Below, piece by piece: positions 1-6,204 of a DNA stretch of 8,449 nt (positions are counted from its first letter, which is position 1; each line of letters begins with the position of its first letter). Source of the stretch: Actinomycetota bacterium (GTDB taxonomy: Bacteria; Actinomycetota; Thermoleophilia; Solirubrobacterales; Solirubrobacteraceae). Under the pieces are notes generated by a model. That model did not search any database, had not been told where the DNA came from, and worked only from the letters and a program-made list of their open reading frames with translations. Made by a program: the position numbers and the translations under genes. The stretch spans positions 1 through 8,449 of the forward strand of contig SYBY01000297.1 of NCBI GenBank assembly GCA_005788585.1. Direction: 5' to 3'.

Positions 1-98
1 GCCTGCAGCCGCTTGGCCACCGGGTTGGTCGTGTTGTACTTGTCGTACGTGTTGCCGGTGACCGTGCCCTCGGCATCGACGGTGACGGTGGGACTCAT
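1..98 (-). CDS. Probable class I SAM-dependent methyltransferase, N-terminal fragment
   Basis: Only the first 32 codons lie in the window; the gene continues past position 1. It starts at the ATG at 98-96, which overlaps the TGA of the upstream glycosyltransferase gene (97-95) in an ATGA junction, so the two are very probably co-transcribed and translationally coupled. The visible residues include GTVTGNTYDKYNTTNPVAKR at about 10-29. That pattern resembles the N-terminus of actinobacterial SAM-dependent methyltransferases, where a 'GNTYDKY.s.NP' segment precedes the Rossmann fold. The SAM-binding glycine motif would lie further on and is not seen. The methyltransferase call therefore rests on recall of the N-terminal pattern alone. 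Its position after a GT2 gene would suit methylation of a sugar or lipid-linked glycan, which is inference. Confidence 0.6.
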   Translation of the reverse strand, partial: MSPTVTVDAEGTVTGNTYDKYNTTNPVAKRLQ

Positions 99-1153
99 AG
101 CTTGATGGCCTCGCGCTCCTCGGTCTTGCCCGTCGCGCCGCCGGCACCCGCGCCGGTCGTGCTGGCATGGCCGGTGGGGTGGGCGCCGGGCTCGTAGTGC
201 GACGGCTGCACGCCGAGCTGGAGCTCGACGCGGCGCACGCGCTCGAAGATCCGCTGGATCATCGTGCGCTGGCCGGCGAGCAGGTCGCCCAGGATGCCGA
301 TCGCGCCGAGCACCACGGCGGCGTTGAACAGGACCGCGCCGAAGATCAGCGACTGCACGTGGCCGGCGCCGTCGCCCTGCGCGTAGAAGTAGAAGAACCG
401 GGCCCAGACGATGAACGCGGCGACCCCGATGAGCGACGCGAGGGTCATGAAGACCTTCAGCGGCTCGTACTGGGTGTAGATCCGGAAGATCGAGACGCTG
501 TTGCGCCGCACGTACGCCCACATCGACGGGAACAGCCGCGACTCGCGCAGCTTGTCGTTCGTCCGCACCGGGACGTGATCGGTGGCGACGAGCAGCTTGC
601 CCGCCTGGATGATCGTCTCCAGCGTGTACGTGAACTTCGAGACGACCGCCATCTGGATCGCGGCCTCGCGGTTGTAGGCGCGGAAGCCGGAGGTCGTGTC
701 GGGCACCTCGGTGTTCGACGCCTGGCGGACGACCCACGAGCCGAGCCGCTGGAGCATCTTCTTCAGCGGCGAGAAGTGCTCGATGTCCATGATCTGGCGG
801 TCGCCGACGACCATGTCGGCGTCGCCCTTCAGGATCGGCGTGACCAGCGCCGGGATGTACGAGGCGTCGTACTGGTTGTCGGCGTCGGTGTTGACGATGA
901 CGTCGGCGCCCAGCTTCAGGCACGCGTCGAGACCGGCCTGGAACCCGGCCGCGAGGCCCTTGTTGTTCGTCAGGCGGACGATGTGGTCGACGCCGTTGGC
1001 ACGGGCGACCTCGACGGTTCGATCAATCGAACCGTCGTCAATGACGAGCCACTCGACCGTGTCGAAGCCCGCGACCTCCCGAGGAAGATCGGCGAGCGTG
1101 ACCGGAAGTGTGGTCTCCTCGTTGAAGCATGGGATCTGGATGATGAGCTTCAT
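95..1153 (-). CDS. Membrane-anchored family 2 glycosyltransferase (DPM1/GtrB-like, probable polyprenyl-phosphate sugar synthase)
   Basis: This 352-residue protein begins with a GT-A nucleotide-sugar fold: IPCFNEE (7-13), the IDDGS motif (38-42), and NTDADNQY (88-95), whose D90-x-D92 is the metal/nucleotide-binding DxD. The segment DTTSGFRAYNR (152-162) is typical of the DPM1/GtrB branch, which moves a sugar from a nucleotide donor to polyprenyl phosphate on the cytoplasmic face. Two hydrophobic helices follow, about 233-254 and 267-294, as in GtrB-type enzymes. A basic helix (about 296-312) and a disordered Gly/Ala/Thr-rich tail (about 320-345) end the protein. The ATG at 1153-1151 is the natural start: the conserved beta strand begins at residue 2. 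No Shine-Dalgarno sequence precedes it; the upstream 18 bases are pyrimidine-rich. The stop overlaps the methyltransferase start. The sugar and exact lipid are not readable; another processive or non-processive GT2 role is possible. Confidence 0.85.
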   Translation of the reverse strand: MKLIIQIPCFNEETTLPVTLADLPREVAGFDTVEWLVIDDGSIDRTVEVARANGVDHIVRLTNNKGLAAGFQAGLDACLKLGADVIVNTDADNQYDASYIPALVTPILKGDADMVVGDRQIMDIEHFSPLKKMLQRLGSWVVRQASNTEVPDTTSGFRAYNREAAIQMAVVSKFTYTLETIIQAGKLLVATDHVPVRTNDKLRESRLFPSMWAYVRRNSVSIFRIYTQYEPLKVFMTLASLIGVAAFIVWARFFYFYAQGDGAGHVQSLIFGAVLFNAAVVLGAIGILGDLLAGQRTMIQRIFERVRRVELQLGVQPSHYEPGAHPTGHASTTGAGAGGATGKTEEREAIKL

Positions 1154-1185
1154 AGAAGAAGAGGGGCTGTAATCCTACTGGCGCG
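1154..1185. promoter_or_regulatory. Divergent promoter region between the GT2 and GT-C genes
   Basis: Only 32 bases separate the two divergent start codons. On the plus strand TAATCC (1170-1175) sits 10 bases before the ATG at 1186, the same spacing as the TACAYT boxes before ribD, the small membrane protein and rpmB. On the minus strand TAGGAT (1177-1172), which fits TAnnnT, sits 18 bases before the GT2 ATG. The two candidate -10 boxes overlap within TAATCCTA (1170-1177), so RNA polymerase could probably serve only one direction at a time. Neither start has a Shine-Dalgarno sequence, and no clear -35 box is visible. Placement is inferred from spacing. Confidence 0.4.
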
Positions 1186-2679
1186 ATGTCGGGCGTGACG
1201 CTCTCCCCGACCCAGACCGGGTCAGATGCCCCCGCCGAGCCGCCCCCGCGCCTCGGTCGTGTGCCCCTGCGCGCCCTCGAATGGGCGGGCATCGCCGTGC
1301 TGTGCCTCATCGGGATCGTCGGTTTCTTCGTCTATCCGACGTGGCCGAACTACGACTCGATCTACTCGATCGTCTGGGGTCGCGAGCTGCTCGAGGGCAC
1401 GACGATGTCCTTCGAGGCCTACCGCGCGCCCACCCAGCATCCGCTCTCCAACGTGGTCGGCGCGTTCGTGGCGCTGTTCGGCGAGGGCGGCGACCGGATC
1501 TGGACGGCGATCTGCATCGCCACGTTCGTCTGGCTCGTCGCCGGGCTCTACACGCTGGGCAAGGAGATCTTCACGCCGCTCGTCGGGTTCGTCGCCGCGC
1601 TGCTGATCCTCACGCGCTTCGACTTCCCGTTCTACGCCGTGCGCGGCTACATCGACCCGGCCTATCTCGCCCTGGTCATCTGGGCCGCGGTCCTCGAGGT
1701 CCGGCGGCCGCGGCGCGGGATCCCGGTCCTCGCGCTGCTCGTGCTCGCCGGCCTGCTGCGTCCCGAGGCCTGGCTGCTCGGGGGCCTGTACTGGCTGTAC
1801 CTGCTGCCGAAGGCGACGTGGCGGCTGCGGATCGTCGGCGCCGTCCTGGTGTGGACCGCGCCCTTCATCTGGGCGCTGACCGACTTCCTCGTCACCGGCG
1901 ACCCGACGTACTCGCACACCCATACCAGCGGCCTCTCCGAGGAACTCGGTCGCAACAAGGGCATCGGCGCCGTGCCCGAAGCGACGTGGAACTACCTCGG
2001 CAAGCTGGCGAAGTTCCCGGTGGTGGTGGGCGGGATCGTCGGTGCCGCGGCCGCGATCGTCCTGTTCCCGACCCGCCTGAAGATGCCCGCCGCGCTGTTC
2101 GGCGCCGGCCTGTTCACCTTCGCGATGGTCGGGCTCGGCGGCCTGTCGGTCATCGAGCGGTACCTGCTCGTGCCGTCGCTCATGCTCATGCTGCTCGCCG
2201 CGGTCGCCGTCGCCGGGTGGACGATGCTGACGCCCGGCACCTGGCTGCGGCGCGGATGGATGGCGGCGTCGCTGGTCCTGGTGGTGTTCGGCGTCGCGTT
2301 CACCGCGGACCGGGTGAACGTCAACCGGCTGGAGAACGAGCTCGTCTTCCGCGGCGAGTGGCGGACGGCACTGCGTGAGGTGCTCGACGACCCGGCGGTG
2401 CAGGCCGGGCTCTCGTGCGGGCCGGTCTTCGTGCCGAACCACAAGCTCGTGCCCGACGTGCGCTGGGATCTCGACCTTCCCGCCGACCAGGTCATCGCCC
2501 GCACCGACCCCAAGGCGCCGCCGCCCGAGCGCGGCGTCGCGATCCTCATCCACGGCCGCTCGGCGATCTTCAACCAGCTGCTCGTCAACCGCCGCGACCG
2601 GCCCGGGACGAACCTGCCTCCCGACGGGTTCGAGCGCGTGGCGGTGAGTCGCTACTACGCCGCGTATGTCGGCTGCTGA
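1186..2679 (+). CDS. Multi-pass membrane protein, probable GT-C fold glycosyltransferase
   Basis: This 497-residue integral membrane protein has a short polar Pro-rich N-terminus (1-28), then about ten hydrophobic segments between residues 33 and 374, and a soluble C-terminal region of about 120 residues (376-497). After the first helix comes PNYDSIYSIVWGREL (54-68); an acidic residue in the first extracytoplasmic loop (here D57) is the hallmark of GT-C enzymes, which take sugars from polyprenyl-phosphate donors. Other loop motifs are RGYIDPAY (153-160) and LRPEAWLLGG (191-200), both reminiscent of PMT_2-like proteins. The soluble region holds two cysteines, C411 and C497, the latter being the last residue. 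The ATG at 1186 has no Shine-Dalgarno sequence but lies 10 bases after a possible -10 box. The gene overlaps the next one by 14 bases, so they form an operon. The family could not be pinned down, and the GT-C assignment is inferred from topology and motifs. Confidence 0.7.
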   Translation: MSGVTLSPTQTGSDAPAEPPPRLGRVPLRALEWAGIAVLCLIGIVGFFVYPTWPNYDSIYSIVWGRELLEGTTMSFEAYRAPTQHPLSNVVGAFVALFGEGGDRIWTAICIATFVWLVAGLYTLGKEIFTPLVGFVAALLILTRFDFPFYAVRGYIDPAYLALVIWAAVLEVRRPRRGIPVLALLVLAGLLRPEAWLLGGLYWLYLLPKATWRLRIVGAVLVWTAPFIWALTDFLVTGDPTYSHTHTSGLSEELGRNKGIGAVPEATWNYLGKLAKFPVVVGGIVGAAAAIVLFPTRLKMPAALFGAGLFTFAMVGLGGLSVIERYLLVPSLMLMLLAAVAVAGWTMLTPGTWLRRGWMAASLVLVVFGVAFTADRVNVNRLENELVFRGEWRTALREVLDDPAVQAGLSCGPVFVPNHKLVPDVRWDLDLPADQVIARTDPKAPPPERGVAILIHGRSAIFNQLLVNRRDRPGTNLPPDGFERVAVSRYYAAYVGC

Positions 2680-4423
2680 GACGGCCTCGCGCCGCCACAC
2701 GCCGACCCCGCCGACGCGCTGGATCGTCCGCCACCGGTTCGCGCTTGCCGTCGCCGCGCTGCTGATCGGCGCGTTCGTCCTGCGGGTCTGGGGCGTCGGT
2801 CACGGGATGCCGTGGGCCTACAACGCCGACGAGAACGGCCACTTCGTCCCGCGCGCCATCGGGATGTTCGGGCACGACCTGAACCCGCGGTACTTCGTCA
2901 ACCCGCCGGCGTTCACGTACGTCCTGCACGCCGTGTTCGCGGTGTGGTTCGGCGGGCGCGAAGGGGTCTCCGAGGCGTTCGCGGCCGACCCGGAGCCGGT
3001 GTGGATCGCCGCCCGCGTCACGACGGCCTTCCTCAGCACGGTCGCCGTCGGCCTGATGGTCTGGGCCGGCACCCGCCTGTTCGGCCGCGCCGCGGGCCTC
3101 GTCGCCGGCGGGCTGCTCGCGGTCGCGTTCCTGCCGGTCTTCTACAGCCACCAGGCGCTGAACGACGCCCCGACGCTCGCCCCGGTATGCCTCGCCCTGG
3201 CCGCCGCGGCGGGGATCCTGCGCGGCGGCGGCACCCGCGAGTTCGTCCTCGCCGGCATCGGGCTCGGGCTGGCGTGCGCGACGAAGTACACCGGCGGGAT
3301 CGTGCTGCTCGCGATCGTCGCGGCGGCCGCCGCGCAGCCGGACCGCCGGGCGGCGCTGCGCGGGTTGCTCGTCGCAGCCGCGGTCTCGGTCGCCGCGTTC
3401 CTCGTGGCCAACCCGTACGCGCTGCTCGATGTGCGCACGTTCCTCGACGGCGTCAGCCACCAGTCCGACGCGTCGGCGGACGCCAGCGGCAAGCTCGGCC
3501 TGACGCAGGACAACGGCTGGCTGCACTACGCGTGGGCGCTGACGTGGGGGTTCGGCTGGCTCCCGCTCGCTGCCGCCGTCACCGGTGCGGCGGTGCTGTG
3601 GCGGCGCGACCGGTGGGCGCTGGCGGTGCTCGCGCCGGGCCCGCTCCTCTTCGTCGCGTTCATGGGCGCCCAGGAGCGGTTCTTCGGCCGCTGGCTCATG
3701 CCGATCCTGCCGTTCCTGGCCCTCCTCGCCGCCTTCGGCGCGCTGTGGCTCGTCGGGGTCCTGGCCCGCCGCCGGCCCGGGCTGCGATGGGCGGTGACGG
3801 TGGGCGTCGTCGGGCTCGTCCTGCTCCAGGGGCTCGTCACGTCGGTGCACGTCGACCGCGTGCTGTCCCGTGAGGACACGCGCAACCAGGCACGCGACTG
3901 GCTGTCGCGCAACGTCCCGGCGGGCCGCAAGCTCGTCGTCGAGCCGTTCCTGCCGGGGTCCTGGGCGCAGGACATCGGGCTGCCGTCCCGGCGGACGAGC
4001 ACCGGCGACCGGTGGCTGAAGTGGCGGACGAGCCGGTCGCCGTTCGATCCCGACACCGGCGAGCGCGTGCCCGGCGGCGTCGTGGTGAACGTCGAGGACT
4101 ACGTCAAGACGCTGCGCCCCGAGCTCCTCGACGAGTACCGGCGCGGACAGTTCTGCTGGGTCGTGGTCGGCTCGCACCAGCAGGGCCGCGCGCTGGCGGA
4201 ACCCGAGCGCGTGCCGGAGGCGATCGCCTACTACGACCGGCTCGAGCGCGAGGGCAGGCTGGCCGCGCGGTTCAGCCCGTATGACCGGGGTGCGGAGCCG
4301 GTCCCGTTCAACTTCGACTGGAGCTTCGTCTACTACCCGCTGCGCTACGCCCGGCCAGGCCCGGAGATCTCGATCTACCGCCTGCGCGGGGCGCCCTGCG
4401 GCCCGCCGGTCGAATCGCGCTGA
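2666..4423 (+). CDS. PMT/GT39-like membrane glycosyltransferase (GT-C)
   Basis: This 585-residue protein has about eleven hydrophobic segments between residues 25 and 393 and a soluble C-terminal domain of about 190 residues. The first extracytoplasmic loop carries YNADENGHF (52-60); D55-E56 matches the catalytic DE pair of GT39/PMT_2 enzymes, which use polyprenyl-phosphate sugars. NPPAFTYV (79-86), LNDAPTL (165-171, second acidic site) and CATKYTGG (204-211, the family's K-Y-T/S-G motif) fit the same family. Two cysteines, C497 and C578, are the only ones in the C-terminal domain. The ATG at 2666 lies within the previous gene, 14 bases before its stop ends, and lacks a good Shine-Dalgarno sequence. 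It is preferred because the following basic-then-hydrophobic segment (18-44) is a normal first helix. The acceptor (protein, lipid or glycan) and the sugar cannot be told. A hairpin follows the stop directly. Confidence 0.82.
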   Translation: MSAAETASRRHTPTPPTRWIVRHRFALAVAALLIGAFVLRVWGVGHGMPWAYNADENGHFVPRAIGMFGHDLNPRYFVNPPAFTYVLHAVFAVWFGGREGVSEAFAADPEPVWIAARVTTAFLSTVAVGLMVWAGTRLFGRAAGLVAGGLLAVAFLPVFYSHQALNDAPTLAPVCLALAAAAGILRGGGTREFVLAGIGLGLACATKYTGGIVLLAIVAAAAAQPDRRAALRGLLVAAAVSVAAFLVANPYALLDVRTFLDGVSHQSDASADASGKLGLTQDNGWLHYAWALTWGFGWLPLAAAVTGAAVLWRRDRWALAVLAPGPLLFVAFMGAQERFFGRWLMPILPFLALLAAFGALWLVGVLARRRPGLRWAVTVGVVGLVLLQGLVTSVHVDRVLSREDTRNQARDWLSRNVPAGRKLVVEPFLPGSWAQDIGLPSRRTSTGDRWLKWRTSRSPFDPDTGERVPGGVVVNVEDYVKTLRPELLDEYRRGQFCWVVVGSHQQGRALAEPERVPEAIAYYDRLEREGRLAARFSPYDRGAEPVPFNFDWSFVYYPLRYARPGPEISIYRLRGAPCGPPVESR

Positions 4424-4425
4424 CG

Positions 4426-4447
4426 GCGCGTCGAGCCATCGGCGCGC
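4426..4447 (+). terminator. Hairpin after the GT39-like gene, likely terminator without U-tract
   Basis: GCGCGTCGA (4426-4434) pairs with TCGGCGCGC (4439-4447) to give a 9-bp stem with one G-U pair and a 4-base loop. It starts 3 bases after the stop codon of the GT39-like gene and ends 7 bases before the ribD -10 box. No T-run follows, as is common for hairpin terminators in high-GC genomes. It probably separates the glycosyltransferase operon from the riboflavin operon. It could also be only an mRNA 3'-end stabiliser. Confidence 0.55.
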
Positions 4448-4454
4448 GGACACC

Positions 4455-4460
4455 TACACT
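4455..4460 (+). promoter_or_regulatory. ribD operon -10 box (TACACT), leaderless promoter
   Basis: TACACT matches the actinobacterial -10 form TAnnnT. Nine bases separate it from the ribD ATG at 4470, so transcription should start at or within a few bases of the start codon. The stretch CTCCTCGGGGC between box and ATG has no purine-rich ribosome-binding site. A weak -35 candidate, TCGAGC (4431-4436, 18-base spacer), overlaps the preceding hairpin. Only 46 bases lie between the upstream stop codon and ribD, which is too short for an FMN riboswitch. Confidence 0.6.
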
Positions 4461-4469
4461 CCTCGGGGC

Positions 4470-5609
4470 ATGGCCCTGCAGACCGAGACCGACCGCCGGC
4501 ACCTCGAACGCGCCGTCGACCTGGCGCGTAACGGCAAGGGGCGGGTGCACCCGAATCCTGTTGTCGGCGCGGTGATCGTCAAGGACGGCGAGGTCGTGGG
4601 CGAGGGCTGGCACGCCGAGTACGGCGGCCCCCACGCCGAGGTCAACGCGCTCGCCGACGCGGGCGACATCGACCTCACCGGCGCCACGATGTACGTCTCC
4701 CTCGAGCCGTGCTGCCACGAGGGCAAGACCCCGCCGTGCACCGACGCGATCACCCGCGCCGGCATCGGCCGCGTCGTCGTCGCCAGCGACGATCCGACGG
4801 AGAAGGCCAACGGGCGCGGGCTCGGCATCCTGCGCGACGAGGGCATCGACGTCCAGGTCGCCGACCCGGCCAGCGAGCTTGCCGTCCGGGCGCGGCAGCT
4901 CAACCAGGCGTTTCGTAAGCACGCGAAGACCGGCCGGCCCTGGATCCTCTTCAAGTCCGCCATGACGCTCGACGGCAAGGTGGCGACCCGCACCGGCGAC
5001 TCGCAGTGGATCTCCGGCGAGTCGAGCCGGGTGCGCGTGCACCAATGGCGGGCCAGCGTCGACGCGGTCGCCGTTGGCATCGGCACCGCGCTGCACGACG
5101 ACCCCCAGCTCACCGCCCGCCACCTGTCCGAGGACGACCCCAGCGTGCGCCAGCCGCGCCGCGTCGTCTTCGACTCGACGGCCAGGCTGCCGGTCGACAG
5201 CAAGCTCGTCGCCGAGGTCTCCGACGTGCCGCTAACGGTCGTCGTCAGCCGGGCCGCGCCGCGCCGCCGCACGAACAGCCTCAGCGCGGCGGGCGTCGAC
5301 GTCGTCGTCGCGCAGGGCGGCAACGAGCCCGCTCGGGTGCTCAGCGCCCTGGACCAGCTCGGGGCGCTGGGCGTCAACTCGATCCTCCTCGAGGGCGGCC
5401 CGAAGCTCGCCGGCGCGTTCTTCGACGCCGGGGAGATCGACGAGATCCGCCTGTTCCTGGCGCCGATCGTGCTCGGCGGCAAGACCGCACGCGACCCGCT
5501 CGAGGGCGTCGGGGCGGAGTCGATCGGCGACGCGCTGCGCGCCCTGACGCTCGAGTGCGAACGCGTCGAGGACGACCTGCTCATCTCCGCCCGCGTCAAG
5601 GAGTGGTGA
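4470..5609 (+). CDS. ribD: Bifunctional diaminohydroxyphosphoribosylaminopyrimidine deaminase / 5-amino-6-(5-phosphoribosylamino)uracil reductase
   Basis: RibD performs the second and third steps of the GTP branch of riboflavin synthesis in the cytoplasm: deamination of the pyrimidine, then NADPH-dependent reduction of the ribosyl side chain. The N-terminal deaminase domain (about 8-150) has HPNPVVGAVIV (27-37), HAE (55-57, with zinc ligand H55 and catalytic E57) and EPCCHEGKTPPC (79-90, zinc ligands C81 and C90). The reductase domain (about 156-378) has KSAMTLDGKVAT (162-173), WISGESSR (180-187), VGIGTALHDDPQLTAR (202-217), LLEGGPKLAGAFF (306-318) and APIVLGG (331-337). At 379 residues it is full length for the family. 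The reading frame is open upstream to about 4281, but the ATG at 4470 is chosen because similarity begins there and the -10 box lies just before it. It is the first gene of the rib operon; ribE begins one base after its stop. Confidence 0.96.
   Translation: MALQTETDRRHLERAVDLARNGKGRVHPNPVVGAVIVKDGEVVGEGWHAEYGGPHAEVNALADAGDIDLTGATMYVSLEPCCHEGKTPPCTDAITRAGIGRVVVASDDPTEKANGRGLGILRDEGIDVQVADPASELAVRARQLNQAFRKHAKTGRPWILFKSAMTLDGKVATRTGDSQWISGESSRVRVHQWRASVDAVAVGIGTALHDDPQLTARHLSEDDPSVRQPRRVVFDSTARLPVDSKLVAEVSDVPLTVVVSRAAPRRRTNSLSAAGVDVVVAQGGNEPARVLSALDQLGALGVNSILLEGGPKLAGAFFDAGEIDEIRLFLAPIVLGGKTARDPLEGVGAESIGDALRALTLECERVEDDLLISARVKEW
5598..5603 (+). promoter_or_regulatory. Ribosome-binding site of ribE
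   Basis: AAGGAG lies at the end of ribD, 7 bases before the GTG at 5611. It supports GTG as the ribE start, just after the ribD stop (5607-5609), and contrasts with the operon's first gene, which has no such site. Confidence 0.75.
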
Positions 5610-5610
5610 C

Positions 5611-6204
5611 GTGTTCACGGGACTCGTCGAGGACCTGGGCCGCGTGGCGGCCGTCGATGCCACCGAAGACGGCGTCCGGCTGACGCTCGCCACCACGCTG
5701 GTGCCCGAGATCGGGCTGGGCGACAGCGTCGCCGTCAACGGCGACTGCCTGACCGCCACGACGCTGACCGACGAGGCCTTCACCGCCGACGTCATGCACG
5801 AGTCGCTGCGCCGGTCGTCGCTCGGCGAGCTGGCGGCAGGCGACCCGGTCAACCTCGAACTCGCCCTGCGCGCCGACGCGCGGCTGGGCGGGCACATCAT
5901 GCAGGGCCACGTCGACGGGCTCGCCAGGGTCGTCGGCATCGAGGACGACGGCTTCGCCAAGATCGTCACGATCGCGCCCGAGGACCCGGCGCTGCTGCGT
6001 TACGTCGTGGAGAAGGGGTCGATCGCGGTCGACGGCGTGTCGCTGACCGTCGCGCGGATCGACGACGAGTCTTTCGCCGTCTCGCTCATTCCGGAGACGC
6101 TGGAGCGGACCAACCTGGGGGATGCGGCCGTGGGCCGCCCGGTCAACCTCGAGGTGGATGTCCTGGCCAAGTACGTCGAGAAGCTGACAGGAGCGGTGCG
6201 ATGA
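5611..6204 (+). CDS. ribE: Riboflavin synthase (alpha chain)
   Basis: This enzyme dismutates two molecules of 6,7-dimethyl-8-ribityllumazine to riboflavin and a pyrimidinedione that RibH reuses. The 197-residue protein opens with the family signature MFTGLVEDLG (1-10) and shows the expected internal duplication of two lumazine-binding barrels. The N-terminal barrel has SVAVNGDCLTAT (39-50, with the conserved Cys at 46) and DVMHESLRRSSL (60-71); the C-terminal barrel has GSIAVDGVSLTVA (136-148) and SLIPETLERTNLG (158-170). GGHIMQGHVDG (93-103) links them, and VNLEVDVLAKYVEKL (178-192) is the usual C-terminal helix that aids trimer formation. The N-half motif HESLRRSSL departs from the commoner ETLRRTNL form. 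The start is the GTG at 5611, with AAGGAG 7 bases before it. The gene sits 1 base after ribD and overlaps ribBA by 4 bases. Confidence 0.96.
   Translation: MFTGLVEDLGRVAAVDATEDGVRLTLATTLVPEIGLGDSVAVNGDCLTATTLTDEAFTADVMHESLRRSSLGELAAGDPVNLELALRADARLGGHIMQGHVDGLARVVGIEDDGFAKIVTIAPEDPALLRYVVEKGSIAVDGVSLTVARIDDESFAVSLIPETLERTNLGDAAVGRPVNLEVDVLAKYVEKLTGAVR
6189..6193 (+). promoter_or_regulatory. Ribosome-binding site of ribBA
   Basis: AGGAG at the end of ribE lies 7 bases before the ATG at 6201. That ATG forms an ATGA overlap with the ribE stop, so both re-initiation and direct binding can serve ribBA. Confidence 0.7.

Noticed and set aside
167..1198. 343-codon plus-strand open frame opposite the GT2 gene
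   Set aside because: Arg/Asp/Val-rich antisense shadow of a clearly recognisable glycosyltransferase; no domain or start signal.
2585..4453. 622-codon open frame on the minus strand opposite the GT39-like gene
   Set aside because: Its Arg/Asp/Gly/Gln-rich composition is typical of antisense frames in GC-rich DNA, with no motif, and the plus-strand gene is well supported.
4281..4469. Upstream in-frame extension of ribD giving a 442-residue protein
   Set aside because: It overlaps the end of the GT39-like gene, crosses the hairpin and the -10 box, encodes Arg/Ser-rich shadow sequence and has no homology to RibD.
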